The translations under genes and the position numbers were made by a program. Source: Bisporella sp. PMI_857 (Eukaryota > Ascomycota > Leotiomycetes > Helotiales > Helotiaceae). From it: DNA of 64,000 nt. Where the stretch lies: NCBI GenBank assembly GCA_021307315.1, contig JAJSPD010000005.1, positions 62,001-126,000 of the forward strand, read 5' to 3'. The notes below the pieces were generated by a model. It was not told where the DNA came from and ran no database searches. It saw nothing but the letters and a program-made list of their open reading frames with translations. This document shows, in pieces, positions 21,432 to 32,121 of this stretch (positions within the stretch are counted from its first letter, which is position 1; each line of letters begins with the position of its first letter).

Positions 21432-23657
21432 TTATATAAGGGTAATTATAAACTGTTTTTCAAAGTCAGGATCTAAAGTAACTTTTTGTTGTGCTTCCCA
21501 AGACATTTCTGCATCTTCCAGTCTGGACCAAATCGATGAACGAAATCTCGACTTGGACTGACGTTTATCTTGAGTAGTGCTTCCGTTTGAAAATTCGTCG
21601 GCTCCTAGAGAATTTGATTGTGAATCGCCATCGTCCACCCAGGGAGGTGGATCATTATCACAGTCCCTGAATGTTTCAAAGTATTCTCCTGATCGACATA
21701 TTCGTGAGCTTGGATATCCATCTATCCAGAATGTGCCGACTCTCTTAAAGCATTCTACTTGATGATCAGCATTTTCAAGCACAAGCCCAGTCACGCCGAA
21801 CGGCCAAGGTCTGGTATTATTGAAGTTTTCGCGATGATGCGACTCGAATGTCATTACAAATAAAAGAAAACGCGGGCCTGGTTCGTTCTCTCTAGTATCT
21901 GGTATGACACAGATGGTTTCGGTGCTATCATAAAGCTGCTGAATTTCCCCTCTCTCATTGCACTCTAGTTGTGGCATCTTCTTCAATGAAGAACATTGGA
22001 TTGTCATTGAACCGCCGTTCAATTCACCAAATACATCACCCTGATACTTCGGCTCTAGACTGAATCCAATTACGCGAATTGCGTAGTAATACTTCATAAC
22101 GAAGCCTTGAAAATAAATAGCTTTCAAGTATCCGAAAGAATGGATAGTCGTATCCTCTAGCGCTGCCCATGACCAAGATGGCGCTCTGTATTGCAATGGT
22201 AGGTGGCCATATTGAATAGTGTACAAACTTCCAGTCCGCCAGAGAAGTTGATGCTCTATGCCATTTCTCCAGAGGCCCGCCACGTACTCACCAAGGCCTC
22301 TATTTGAAAGATGTCGCGCTATACCTGAAATAGCAACAAGCATATCGGAACCGAACGATAACGAGGCATGCGAATAAAAAAGCAGGAGAGAATCCCACGT
22401 ACAAGAAAGGTCACCACGTTCACTCTTCGCTACGCTCTTAGCTATTGGAGTGTAAAAAGTTATTGGATCCCACGGGAATGTTTCACAACAAGAGCCTTCG
22501 GAACACTCCCAGAATAATTGGTCTTGTCCAAAGTACAGCGTTCTTGGCGCCAGGAATAACTCTTGCACAACCCATGCTCGCCGTGCAAGCACCGACGCTT
22601 CTATACTAAGTTGCCACAGCTCTCTATCGAATAGAACCATTTCTTTGATATCGTGGTGAAGTGGTCTAGTCAAGCAGGGTAAAATCTTGCTAGGCTGTCG
22701 CGTAGTGAAGAGTCCATCATCACGCCTTGCGCTTGTTGCTGCTAGGTTGAGGCTAGAATTGGCGTATACATTGCTCATAGTGCCAGCTTCCCTTGCCCAA
22801 TCCTCTTTATCTCCTTGAACAATGCACAACGAATCAATCCAGATATAACTGAACCCCAGAATATTGGCGGCATATATGGCATCTCGGAATGTTTTCGAGA
22901 GCAAGTCATACGGGATGAGGGAGTAGAAGTCCTTATAGTTTCCTTTTTGCAGCTGAAGAAAGTTTCCATCCCCCCAACAATGGCTTAAAGTACAGTATTC
23001 AACTGTATCGGCGAGTAAAATTGAATCGATCAGGCGTGGAAACAGTAGGCCGGACTCTCTAATTTGAATCAGTCGCGTCGGCAACTTCTTACTGAGAGCC
23101 GTAACTTCACAGTCGTGTCTGGATCTACAGCTGCTGAGCCATGTTTTTGCCAAATTCCAGCAGTCCAGAGAGTCGGTTGTACCGCTTACAAAGTGCTCAT
23201 AACGAGGAGGTCCGCTTGCCAAGACGCCTATATGGGCTTTATCGGTATTCGGTCCCAGGCCAAAATAGATAGTTTCCTTTTCCTTATTATACTTCATTTG
23301 GACCATAAATTTGTCCAAATGAAGTCTGTCTCTTCGATACTTGACGTACTCAAGCGGGACGTTCCAGAGCTCACTACTCAGTTGATGATCCACCAATTTA
23401 AGAATCAACGCACAGAGACAGCATGTCCCTATGATTTGCAATTTTGTCAAATCGTACTCGTATTCTGCGTCACGTATCTCCAGATTAGAGGATATACAGC
23501 GGATTAGGTCTGTGCACATCTCGCAGTATTGGATTTGATCAGACTCAGCAAGCAGTATCCTAGGATTCTGGACCACATGATTGTACTTTTCATATTCGTA
23601 AAGAGCTCTTGATGAAAATCTTGATTGGTCTAATTGTTTAGTTTGGTTATGATACAT
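21432..23657 (-). CDS. HET domain protein (heterokaryon incompatibility)
   Basis: Intronless, 741 residues. The HET domain spans about 221-370: YCTLSHCWG (221-229), YIWIDSLCIVQGDKEDW (271-287), then a Met-x-x-VYANSSLNLAAT block, the three conserved segments in order. The N-terminus (1-200) has CEMC at 45-48 and a CxxxxxHDC-like element (176-183) often seen ahead of HET domains in this subfamily. The C-terminal 350 residues are variable and end in a low-complexity acidic/Ser region. HET proteins trigger localised cell death on non-self recognition; the partner of this one is unknown. It is divergent from the mismatch glycosylase, with 593 bases between starts. No frame damage. Confidence 0.9.
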   Translation of the reverse strand: MYHNQTKQLDQSRFSSRALYEYEKYNHVVQNPRILLAESDQIQYCEMCTDLIRCISSNLEIRDAEYEYDLTKLQIIGTCCLCALILKLVDHQLSSELWNVPLEYVKYRRDRLHLDKFMVQMKYNKEKETIYFGLGPNTDKAHIGVLASGPPRYEHFVSGTTDSLDCWNLAKTWLSSCRSRHDCEVTALSKKLPTRLIQIRESGLLFPRLIDSILLADTVEYCTLSHCWGDGNFLQLQKGNYKDFYSLIPYDLLSKTFRDAIYAANILGFSYIWIDSLCIVQGDKEDWAREAGTMSNVYANSSLNLAATSARRDDGLFTTRQPSKILPCLTRPLHHDIKEMVLFDRELWQLSIEASVLARRAWVVQELFLAPRTLYFGQDQLFWECSEGSCCETFPWDPITFYTPIAKSVAKSERGDLSCTWDSLLLFYSHASLSFGSDMLVAISGIARHLSNRGLGEYVAGLWRNGIEHQLLWRTGSLYTIQYGHLPLQYRAPSWSWAALEDTTIHSFGYLKAIYFQGFVMKYYYAIRVIGFSLEPKYQGDVFGELNGGSMTIQCSSLKKMPQLECNERGEIQQLYDSTETICVIPDTRENEPGPRFLLFVMTFESHHRENFNNTRPWPFGVTGLVLENADHQVECFKRVGTFWIDGYPSSRICRSGEYFETFRDCDNDPPPWVDDGDSQSNSLGADEFSNGSTTQDKRQSKSRFRSSIWSRLEDAEMSWEAQQKVTLDPDFEKQFIITLI

Positions 23658-24250
23658 CTTTGCTTCTGGGATGAGCCGAAGAATTGATATTGTTATGTTC
23701 TTTGTTGTTATTTAGAGCGTCTTAACGGAAACTCAAAAATGCTGCGCTTCTGCCTAGCTTTGTGTAATATGGGGCATGCGGAGGGTGTGTAAATAGAATC
23801 TTTTGGGCCGTCAGCCTACTAAAACTTGCGCGAATCATGTGATTTCCCCCCTATAATGGATGTTAATAGCGTTAGGGTCAAGGGGCGCGGCCCGGGAATA
23901 TCGGTTCCAGCCGCGGGGGGTACTTACAGCGATCGACAAGGTGTTGGGGCGAATAAGTATCTGGCTCTGAAGGTTGTAGAAAATAGTAGAGATTAGTTTT
24001 GTATTTCTAGAGGATCTACTCCCACTACAACTGTTTGCGGATTTTGATAACTCGATTTTCCGGTAGTAAAATAAATCCATTGGGCATCACTCAGTTGTTG
24101 CTTAATCCTTAACCCAAGCCACGGGAGCTCAAGTTCCTTGGCTCTTTGCGGCTGAAACAAGAAGACTGCTGATAATTAAAGCTGTACCTTAAAAAGCGCA
24201 ATCTCCATTTCTCAGACTTCAATTTGATCCCAAGTTCTTCCCATACCACG

Positions 24251-25240
24251 ATGGCTCGAGTGAGCAGCGCACCATCCAAGAAAATGGATAAGAGGTTGGG
24301 AAATATAGACCAATATTTAAGCCCTAAGAAGGCTCCAACTACCACATCCTCCAGCGACAACATTGACGATGAATCATCTTCCCTTCCGACGAATAGTCTC
24401 AATGAGCGACTGACCAAGTCCGACGATTCCATAACGGCAACTATACCTTCGATGGCCGACTCGATTACCCTAGGTCCATCGCGCCGTAACCCGAAGCGGC
24501 AATTAGCCGCCGGAGAAGAGACAACGGACGAGGCACCCAGTGATCCGTCCCAGGCCAAGAAACCCCGCCATTCAAAAGGATATGCTCCTCCAAGTACATA
24601 CGCGCACCTTCCAGCTCTTCCTGATACTATCACACCCAACCTCTTGTGTCTCTTTGTAGGTCTGAACCCCGGAATCCAGACAGCCACGCTTGGGCACCCA
24701 TACGCGCACCCTACGAACCTCTACTGGCGCTTGCTGCACTTTTCCGGGCTCACCCCGCTACGACAGCTCGCGCCGGCAGAGTACGTCACCTTACCGAAGC
24801 AGTACAGCCTCGGAAACACGAACATAGTCGGACGGGCAACTCGGGATGGAGCTCAGCTGAGCAAAGAGGAGATGGTTACGGGTGCGGGAGTGCTAGATGA
24901 AAAGATCCGGAAGTGGCAGCCCGAGGTGGTGTGTCTTGTGGGCAAAGGCATCTGGGAGGCGGTGTGGAAGTGGAAGTATGGGAAGACGCTTAAGCGGCAC
25001 GAGTTTAAGTATGGGTTTCAAGACACGAGTGAAAATATGGGGAGGAAGAAGGGGTTCGGGAAAACAGGATCTGATTGGGGAGGGGCGAGGGTGTTTGTGG
25101 CAACGAGCACTAGCGGGTTAGCTGCTAGCTTGAGCCTGACGGAAAAGGAAGAGATCTGGAAACAATTGGGTGATTGGGTTAATAAGAGAAGGGAAGAGAC
25201 AAACCAAGTAGTTGGGGAAGCAACTCAGCCTACAGAATAG
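24251..25240 (+). CDS. G:T/U mismatch-specific DNA glycosylase (TDG/Mug type)
   Basis: Intronless, 329 residues from the ATG at 24251; a leader frame opens at a non-ATG codon earlier. The N-terminal 130 residues are polar, Ser/Thr-rich and disordered-looking, with basic patches suited to nuclear import. The catalytic domain starts near 131: LFVGLNPGIQ (Gly137, Asn139) is the Mug/TDG motif with the Asn that positions the water, and ARVFVATSTSGLAA (about 279-292) is the second motif. These enzymes remove thymine or uracil opposite guanine, starting base-excision repair of deaminated cytosine. The length agrees with fungal homologues such as yeast Thp1. In a RIP-capable fungus such an enzyme could counteract deamination; that link is inference. 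Confidence 0.9.
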   Translation: MARVSSAPSKKMDKRLGNIDQYLSPKKAPTTTSSSDNIDDESSSLPTNSLNERLTKSDDSITATIPSMADSITLGPSRRNPKRQLAAGEETTDEAPSDPSQAKKPRHSKGYAPPSTYAHLPALPDTITPNLLCLFVGLNPGIQTATLGHPYAHPTNLYWRLLHFSGLTPLRQLAPAEYVTLPKQYSLGNTNIVGRATRDGAQLSKEEMVTGAGVLDEKIRKWQPEVVCLVGKGIWEAVWKWKYGKTLKRHEFKYGFQDTSENMGRKKGFGKTGSDWGGARVFVATSTSGLAASLSLTEKEEIWKQLGDWVNKRREETNQVVGEATQPTE

Positions 25241-26606
25241 ACGTACACAAGGGGCAGCAAGATCTTTCAATTTACTTGCATACTGCTTAGCTATGGCCAC
25301 TTGACCCTCTTCCTCGATTTCCTGAAATAAACTTTCGAGGTAAAATGCTGTGATAGATATCGATCGGATAGAGAGTATCCGGAAGTTGGTTAATAGTATA
25401 TCGGAGTCTGTCAAAGTGTGTTGGACCGAATTAGTATGAAAGTTCTTTATGGATATGTAAGCCGCCCACTTGTATTTTCCAGTATAGCTCGCGAGGATGA
25501 GCTTCTTAATAGTGTGACGATAAACGGAGGTCCGGTCTCTATCCGTAGCGGGATAATAACCGTAGGTGCTCACACTCTTTTCGTTACGCGACATAAAAGA
25601 TCAGGGGAACTCCACTCTTCCTACAACGTCCAGAGCCGGGTACTTATTACCCCCGACTCCCTGTTAATCCTCTTATGTAAGTCCCACTCCGGATCCCTCC
25701 GGATCCCTCTCTTCCGCCCTGACCTGACAGTTCAATACATTGGCTTTTTCTTATTCTTATAAGCAAGAATTTTGAATTTCCACTTAGCAGATTTGCTTTG
25801 GATACTTGCTTAAAAGCATAATCTCAGGCTTACAAATTGTGTTTATATATACCTAAAAAAGACGAACAAAGAAATAATAATAAAAACGCCACCATATCAC
25901 AGTTGCCGGACTTGCGGTTCGAAAATATAAAGTCACTATTTAAAGAAAACAATAACTATCGTGTTAATGAATACTTTGTTTTTAAGACTAATGCAACGCT
26001 AATAAGATTCTTTAAACGAAAGTATCACACAAAATCTATTTCAACATAACTGTCACCACTACGAGTCATTGTTTTCAGCTTTATCTTTTTCTGTCAAAAC
26101 GTTCCACTTCATTTCCAGAGCTAGGGGATTTCAAGATATTTCTCTGCCATCGAATTGCATTAAGTCGAAGGAGTGATGTTGCTATTGTTTGCTCAAAGAT
26201 CAGTAATAGTAAAATAGGTTGGATTGCTGTATCGCTGCAAAGTTTTCTTTTTTGGAAAGTGAGACCGACTATTAGCGAGTGAGAATTTGAAGATTCGCCG
26301 AGTAAAAGTGGCAAGGTCTCAAAGGCAGGTATATATAGACATGGTAGATCAGGTCTTTACAGTTCTAACACGTGTATTGTAAATCAATAAACATAGCTAA
26401 CTCCTTAACTCCCAGTGTTTCACTATCCGTATGTCTAACCAAATCCCCATAACCTTTCTGAAAGCAACAGTTCTAATACTAAGCAAACCAGTAACGCCGG
26501 AAATAACTAAATCATTTATGTTGTCCGTACTACTCGTGGAGACTTTGTCTGGTCTGCCAGAGCGCACAGAAGACGTAGGCCAGACCCATTTATACAAATA
26601 CTACTA
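25241..26606. other. Intergenic, partly AT-rich
   Basis: About 1.4 kb. The stretch 25780-26060 is strongly AT-rich with only accidental frames, and resembles a mutated repeat fragment. No gene was recognised. Confidence 0.45.
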
Positions 26607-27478
26607 CTAAGCAGTAGAAAAGGAGACTGCTCCATTCGGGCTGACCGACATCTCACCGACATGCTGAAAGGAATGAGTTTCTCTGAAAACATTATGAGCG
26701 GAGCCAACGAGGGTTTCAAGCCCTGACCTAACAGAGCGGTATACCTCCTCCAAGCCTTCTGCCTCTGCTTTCATATATGGGTCATTCCGGTAACTGGGAT
26801 CTTTGCTGAGACTTGTATCGAGAGTATACATCCAGCCCCTCATGTTGGTCAGCTGAGCGACCTGTACAACTTTAACGAAATCCTCTCAGTCCCCTTTCAT
26901 ATGCTGCCAACTCGGGCCCATAGCGAGGTGGGCGAGGAACCTAGAAACTCCATTGGCCTCTCTAGGTGTACCAGTAACAATTAGTCCGACGCAACTACCG
27001 AACCCCCCCCCGAGTACATGCCTGGTTGGCTTGCTTTAGAGCCTTTCTGTCTACCCACGGGAATATTTTGGTATCCGGCAGGCAATGCACGGCCGTCAAG
27101 ACCTCTCTGCTCTATTTCATCTCTTTTGCTACCCTTTTTAGGAAAAGGTTTCTGGCAGTAGGTCTGAAAGTACTTCTTGTATTGCTTGAAGCCAGGATCA
27201 GGGCCTAGATCGATAGCCGCCAAGCCTCGCGCTAATAGACCTGTCTCGTCTTCGGATCTGAACATCTATTTAGCAAAGGGCGTGGCGTCCTTAAAATAGT
27301 CTGAGGAATTTACCGTTTGACCTGAGTGAATCCACCAAAGGCTGAACTGACGAAGAGCGTACTTAACAGCACTTTGGAGAAAGTTTTTGTAAAAAGCATC
27401 GTGCTTTTTATTCAGCTCAAGATTTGGAGAGTCTATTGTGATGATAATAAAAGAAGATGCTGTTCGAGAGTCTCCTGA
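26607..27478 (-). pseudogene. Decayed gene of unknown function
   Basis: One reading path can be followed on the minus strand for about 290 codons but is broken three times. It has a TAG at 27266-27268, a one-base shift at a run of nine C on the plus strand (27003-27011), and a TGA at 26886-26888. On either side the composition and amino-acid mix look like real coding sequence (for example KHDAFYKNFLQSAVKYALRQF, then GLEEVYRSVRSGLETLVGSAHN). The path opens right behind a plausible splice acceptor (CTTATAAC..TTTTAG), so a 5' exon may be missing. I do not recognise the family. Because both stops and a frameshift are present, decay is more likely than sequencing error. Confidence 0.5.
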
Positions 27479-28241
27479 CTAAAAAGTTGTTATAAGATTG
27501 GAGCTAGTTGTTATGATAACAGTGAAAGGAAAGTGTGGACCTGGTGGATATCATTTGAACCTTTATATCACTATTTCTGTGCTATAAATAGATAAAATTA
27601 TTGCAATGTTCTTTTCTATGGTACTAAATAGTGTAAACTCCTACAGGAACAAATGATGCTAAAAGAATCTTAAGATTCTAAAGAAACAGGATTTCTAAGA
27701 TTAATATTAACCGTTTCTATAAGCAGATACATGAGCCTGGATAGAAATAGCTACAATGTTATATTGAGTTGGAAGAAATGTTGGCAAGATTCCAATGTAT
27801 TGGAGAATGAACCGTTTGCCTGAAGTTAGAATAACTAAGATTATATCCGTCTCAGACCAGCCACAAAGACAGTACAGCGCCGCCTCCTTCCCCCTCCTAA
27901 TGTGTTGATCAAGCACGATCCATTAGCCCAGCCATGTTGGTATAATCGATTTGACGACATTGTTTAGGTTCCAGATTCACTCGTCTTACCAAAAAGTCGG
28001 TAAGTAGTAAGGTGGTAAAACAACATGGGATCTGTGTTGGAAACCTTTCCCTTGCATAGCCTTGTCTGTTTCCTGATTTGCTCCGCCTTCCAACGCTCTC
28101 CGCCCCGCCTCGTGGCACAAAAACTAGAAGAAAAACTGCAGAACTACCCCGCACGTCAGTTTCCACCTTCTCCAGGCTTCTTATCGTCCGGCCTTCTGTC
28201 GTTTTATTTCGATCAACAGACTTGATAACTTACTTTATGCA

Positions 28242-29432
28242 ATGGCTGCTTCACAACACCTACAATTTGTTAACCCATGCTACAATCGCACGGAAGATGC
28301 CTCGTTCAGCCATTTCCCAATGCTCCCGCCAGAGCTGCGACTACGTATTTGGCAAATCGCGATAGTCCAATCTCGTTTATTAGAGATTACGGTAGAACTT
28401 CCTTCGGACTCCAGGGATACATCTTTGTATTTGAGTAGAAATGCCCTTGGTAACTTAGTTAGTAGCCAGAACTATCTTGCTACTGTGCACGGCAATCGGT
28501 TATATACCAAGCTACTATACATAAATCGCGAGTCACGACAAGTAGCTCTTCAATTTTACCGCGTTCATGTTCCCTGCCACTTCCAAACCTTCAAGGATGG
28601 GATTGAGGGGTCCATAAAGACAACTCTTTATTTTAATCCCGAATACGACTTCATACAGCTTAAATTACCCGGATTGGACTACGCCTTTATCGACTTTGTT
28701 CATGATCTTAAGGCTTATGACCCACAAAATATTGGACTACTCAATTTGGCCCTAGGCACAAACAGTATGAACCATCTACATTCTTTAACGACTATTTCCG
28801 ATGCTGCAGCAAGAGCATTTTTCGTTGCTTTTCTATCGCGATTGCAGCAGCTTATCTGGATAGCCCATTCCCATGCCGGGCGCGGAATTATGGGACTGTT
28901 GCAAGGTTTCCAAGGTGTCGGATTCCAATTCAACCATTCGATACCCGTAAAAGCTGCCAACCCATCCTTCAATCTCTTAAACCGTGACCCTAGACCAGTC
29001 GGTCCAGAGTTAAAGTACGTTCTGACGGCTTGCTACGATCCGCGGCGGATGCGTGTCCAATGGAAAGAGCTGCTACAAAGATGGCAAATCCATCAAGTGC
29101 AACCTACTCAGGAGCGGGTGCTTTTCGCGTACGATCCTCTCACTCATGAGCAGCAGGTATATGACATCAGAACAGCAAATAAATTCTTGAAGGAAGAAGA
29201 GGAGAAGTGGCTAGAGGCTCAAAATCACAGACCGGGATTAGTCAGGAAATTTGCGGGGAAAATGCCGATTGAGAGCCATGCTGAGCTTGCGGAAGCCGTG
29301 AGACCAGCTATTGGGTTCTGGCTATTTCCCGTTGAGGCGATTGGAGACCTTAATGGAGATATATCTGGGATGAAGAAAGTATATGATATGACGGGCTACT
29401 GGCCTGAATTAGCGTTATCGCGGCTTTTTTAG
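28242..29432 (+). CDS. 2EXR-family protein
   Basis: Intronless, 396 residues. The N-terminal motif FSHFPMLPPELRLRIWQIAI (residues 25-44) is the signature of the fungal 2EXR domain (two EXR motifs, related to F-box-like elements). A second copy-like element, YINRESRQVAL (about 90-100), follows at the expected distance and carries the conserved N-R-E-S-R. The rest has no known domain. The family is expanded in Leotiomycetes and related classes and its role is unknown; an adaptor or scaffold function is often assumed because of the F-box resemblance. It lies between a decayed gene and the AT-rich island, but the frame is intact. Confidence 0.85.
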   Translation: MAASQHLQFVNPCYNRTEDASFSHFPMLPPELRLRIWQIAIVQSRLLEITVELPSDSRDTSLYLSRNALGNLVSSQNYLATVHGNRLYTKLLYINRESRQVALQFYRVHVPCHFQTFKDGIEGSIKTTLYFNPEYDFIQLKLPGLDYAFIDFVHDLKAYDPQNIGLLNLALGTNSMNHLHSLTTISDAAARAFFVAFLSRLQQLIWIAHSHAGRGIMGLLQGFQGVGFQFNHSIPVKAANPSFNLLNRDPRPVGPELKYVLTACYDPRRMRVQWKELLQRWQIHQVQPTQERVLFAYDPLTHEQQVYDIRTANKFLKEEEEKWLEAQNHRPGLVRKFAGKMPIESHAELAEAVRPAIGFWLFPVEAIGDLNGDISGMKKVYDMTGYWPELALSRLF

Positions 29433-30589
29433 GACAGAGGGAACATTGCGCTGGGCTAGGTTGCATCTGTGTACTCTTCAGAGTGTCTTTTTGCTTGTCT
29501 GTATAGAAATTTATCTTTCCTAGCTGCTTGAAAGGCGGGCCTACAATGTTTAAATAACTTGAATTAAAAGAGCATCATGAAAAAACACATTGTATCGTTA
29601 GTGTTTATTATCGAAATTAATACGATTCTTGCAAATCTTAATGGTTGAAACACCTCGTTGGAACAGTGTTCGATGTTACTTCAATTAACGCTGGTTATTG
29701 ATCGAGTTCAAAGCTTAAAATACCACCGGCAAAGAAGCCTTTACAAGGAAAATCCCGTTCTCGATTGACTCAGAACCATGTACGACTTTCTGTAATGAAC
29801 TGTTGCGGTTGTGCTTGGTTCGGGGGCCGCAGGAAATTTGTATAAGGCGTTTCGAACCTCCAAGGGAAAGTAACAAGCATTGTATTATACGAAATACATT
29901 TGAGAAACTCTAAACTACCTATCTAACTTAAAAAATAACTCATCTAAAATGATAACGAATATGTTGTATGGGCCTCGACTGTACATAGCAGATGTCAGTT
30001 CGGGTTACGATCTCTAACTGGCGGATATCGCATTAGAGTACGTTGGTAGAAAATACACTCTATCCTTCACTATATGTAGAGACTACCTGAAAGAACAATT
30101 ACATCACACAACCAATTTAACTACTCAGAAAAGAATGCCACTTCCAAACTGTAGTCCCCACCGATTCCTCCCCACATTTAGTTTTAACGTTTCTATGGTG
30201 CATGTTAGATCCTACCATAAGTAGAAGAGTTGTATTGATGGAACTCTCAAGAATGCAAACAACAGTAAATTTCAGAGCAAATTGAGGTAGAAGTTTGATA
30301 GAGAGTTCTATCACAAAAGAGGTTAGCTTTGTATTAAATCACTTCAAATATATTAAGTCCGTGCACCCTGTTGAACAGGCTAGGTCTAGGGATCATACCT
30401 AGCCTATTGTGGAGGGGAACATGCTGAAAAGCAAAAACAGCAACAGAATCTAGCACAAAACCTATAAGCGTGATATCGGTATCCGTAGCATACTAGGGAG
30501 AGCACCGGCGAGCCTAAGCTCTATACAATAGGTAAACATCAATAGCTTATAAAGGTGTAAAATATAGAAAAGCAAAAAGTCGTGTTGTA
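29433..30589. other. Intergenic flank of the AT-rich island
   Basis: About 1.15 kb with no gene. A short self-complementary stretch (CTAGGT..ACCTAG, about 30382-30403) may be part of a degraded element. AT content rises towards 30590. Confidence 0.4.
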
Positions 30590-31044
30590 TTAATAATAAT
30601 GTGCTTTAATACCGAAAGCAAAAATTATATACAACTTATGCTTTTCAGGTTACATAACTGACTATTTATATATATTACGTGACAATATTGTAACAACCGG
30701 TATGCCCAAGGTGCGACACGGAGGTCATGGCACGGGATCTGGAGGCTAATAAACAGGGTATAAAAAGTTTCAAAGCCGATACAAAAAAAAAGTCGAAGTC
30801 GTTTATATAAAAAGCCTGCTTTAACTTTTTACAGTTGTTTTTTATATTTTTGTATTTTTCGTAAATAAACTTATAAAGCAATTACTATTAGTTTATTGTA
30901 CGTACTTTTTTATATTTTTATTTTAGCTTGTAATTTTTTGCGTTGTTACATTATACAAAAACATTAAATTAACTGAAAACAGTTTTTTTATAATATTTTA
31001 TTTTCGAGTTTATTTTATTATACCGGACTTAATTTAGCACAAAA

Positions 31045-31246
31045 TGTAAGGTGCTGGAGTAGTGTGGCACAAATCAACTCATATTGAACAAAGACTAATC
31101 TCTACCTTTTCTACTACGTCCCGAGTCTTTTACTTATACTTTCCGAACCCCTGGCGGCTTTTTACGTGCCTATATATGCCAAGTCTCAGTGCTTTTACCG
31201 AGCCCTTTTCATTGCTTCTTAGCACGTGACATTTTAGCGCTTGACA
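31045..31246 (-). repeat. LTR copy 1 of the TRIM-like element
   Basis: 202 bases, the 3' LTR in element orientation. Left flank CAAAA. It shares the family core (CTGGAGTA.TGT.GCACAAATC, ACTACGTCCCGAG, CTATATATGCCAAG) with copies at 31920 and 33688. Confidence 0.8.
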
Positions 31247-31378
31247 TTGCTTTTTTTTTTAAAACGTTGTTTCGACGTTTACGCTAGTATTGTAAACGTC
31301 AAGTGCTGATATTGTAGCTTGATATTGTTGCTAGCTTGTATAGTAGTCGAAAGTAAGTCGGAAAAAGCTCGTAATAAG

Positions 31379-31581
31379 TGTCACGGCGCTGGCGCGCCTA
31401 CGGCTTCTATAAGGCCTGACGGCCTGTAAGGCACCCGTGGGGACACTCGCGTAGCACGTCACGTGATCCGAACTCCTGTATATAGGCTTCCCTTTCTACT
31501 TCCATAGTTCTGTAGTTCTATTATTCTCGATTCTTACCCGTATTACTTTGAGCCGTTGCTCCTATCCTACGTGCCGTGACA
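31379..31581. mobile_element. Nested solo-LTR-like insert
   Basis: 203 bases starting TGTCACGGC and ending GCCGTGACA, a perfect 9-bp terminal inverted repeat of TG..CA type. It is GC-balanced against AT-rich surroundings and unlike the flanking LTR family. The flanks (ATAAG and GTATT) do not form a target duplication, so the boundary or history is uncertain. Confidence 0.55.
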
Positions 31582-31919
31582 GTATTTCTTTTTAAAAGTT
31601 TGTTACACGAAATAACTTGCAAGCCAGTATATTTTGTATGTCTTTAACAACGTTATCGTTTTTTTGTCGTTTTTAAAGCGTTTCGTTTTCGATTTTTTCC
31701 GAATATTAACTTTTTTTTTAGTTTTTTGCGCACGCGGATTGTACTAGTAGTTAAAAATAAGTCAAAACTCAGGTTTTCTGTAGAAAACCGAGTAATAAAT
31801 CGACGAGTCGTAAAAGCAAATCCAACTGTTTTCTTTTTTTTTTTTTTAATACTATAGCGTTTCGAGTACAATACTTTTTTAACTTGTGCTGAATTACACT
31901 TCGTTGAAAGAAATTAAAA

Positions 31920-32121
31920 TGTAAAATGCTGGAGTAATGTAGCACAAATCAACTTATATTGAACAAAGACTAATCTTTACCTTTTTTACTACGTCCCGAG
32001 TTTTTTATTTATACTTTCCGAACTCCTGGCGGCTCTTTACGTGCCTATATATGCCAAGTCTCAGTGCCTTTACCGAGCCCCCTTCATTGCCCCTCAGCAC
32101 GTGACATCCTGGCGCCTGACA
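31920..32121 (-). repeat. LTR copy 2 of the TRIM-like element
   Basis: 202 bases, the 5' LTR in element orientation. Right flank CAAAA matches the left flank of copy 1. It differs from copy 1 only by transitions. Confidence 0.8.

Larger units (their letters stand above)
31045..32121 (-). mobile_element. Short non-autonomous LTR element (TRIM-like)
   Basis: Two same-orientation 202-base LTRs (31045-31246 and 31920-32121) bound a 673-base interior. Plus-strand ends are TGTAA..TGACA. The outer flanks are CAAAA on both sides (31040-31044 and 32122-32126), a 5-base target duplication, so the pair inserted as one unit. On the minus strand an A-rich purine tract (AAAAAAAAAAGCAA) sits directly before the 3' LTR, like a polypurine tract; no clear tRNA primer site was seen after the 5' LTR. 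The interior has no coding sequence and contains a nested LTR-like insert (31379-31581), leaving about 470 bases originally. I count about 21 differences between the two LTRs, all transitions, with no length change. Confidence 0.75.
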
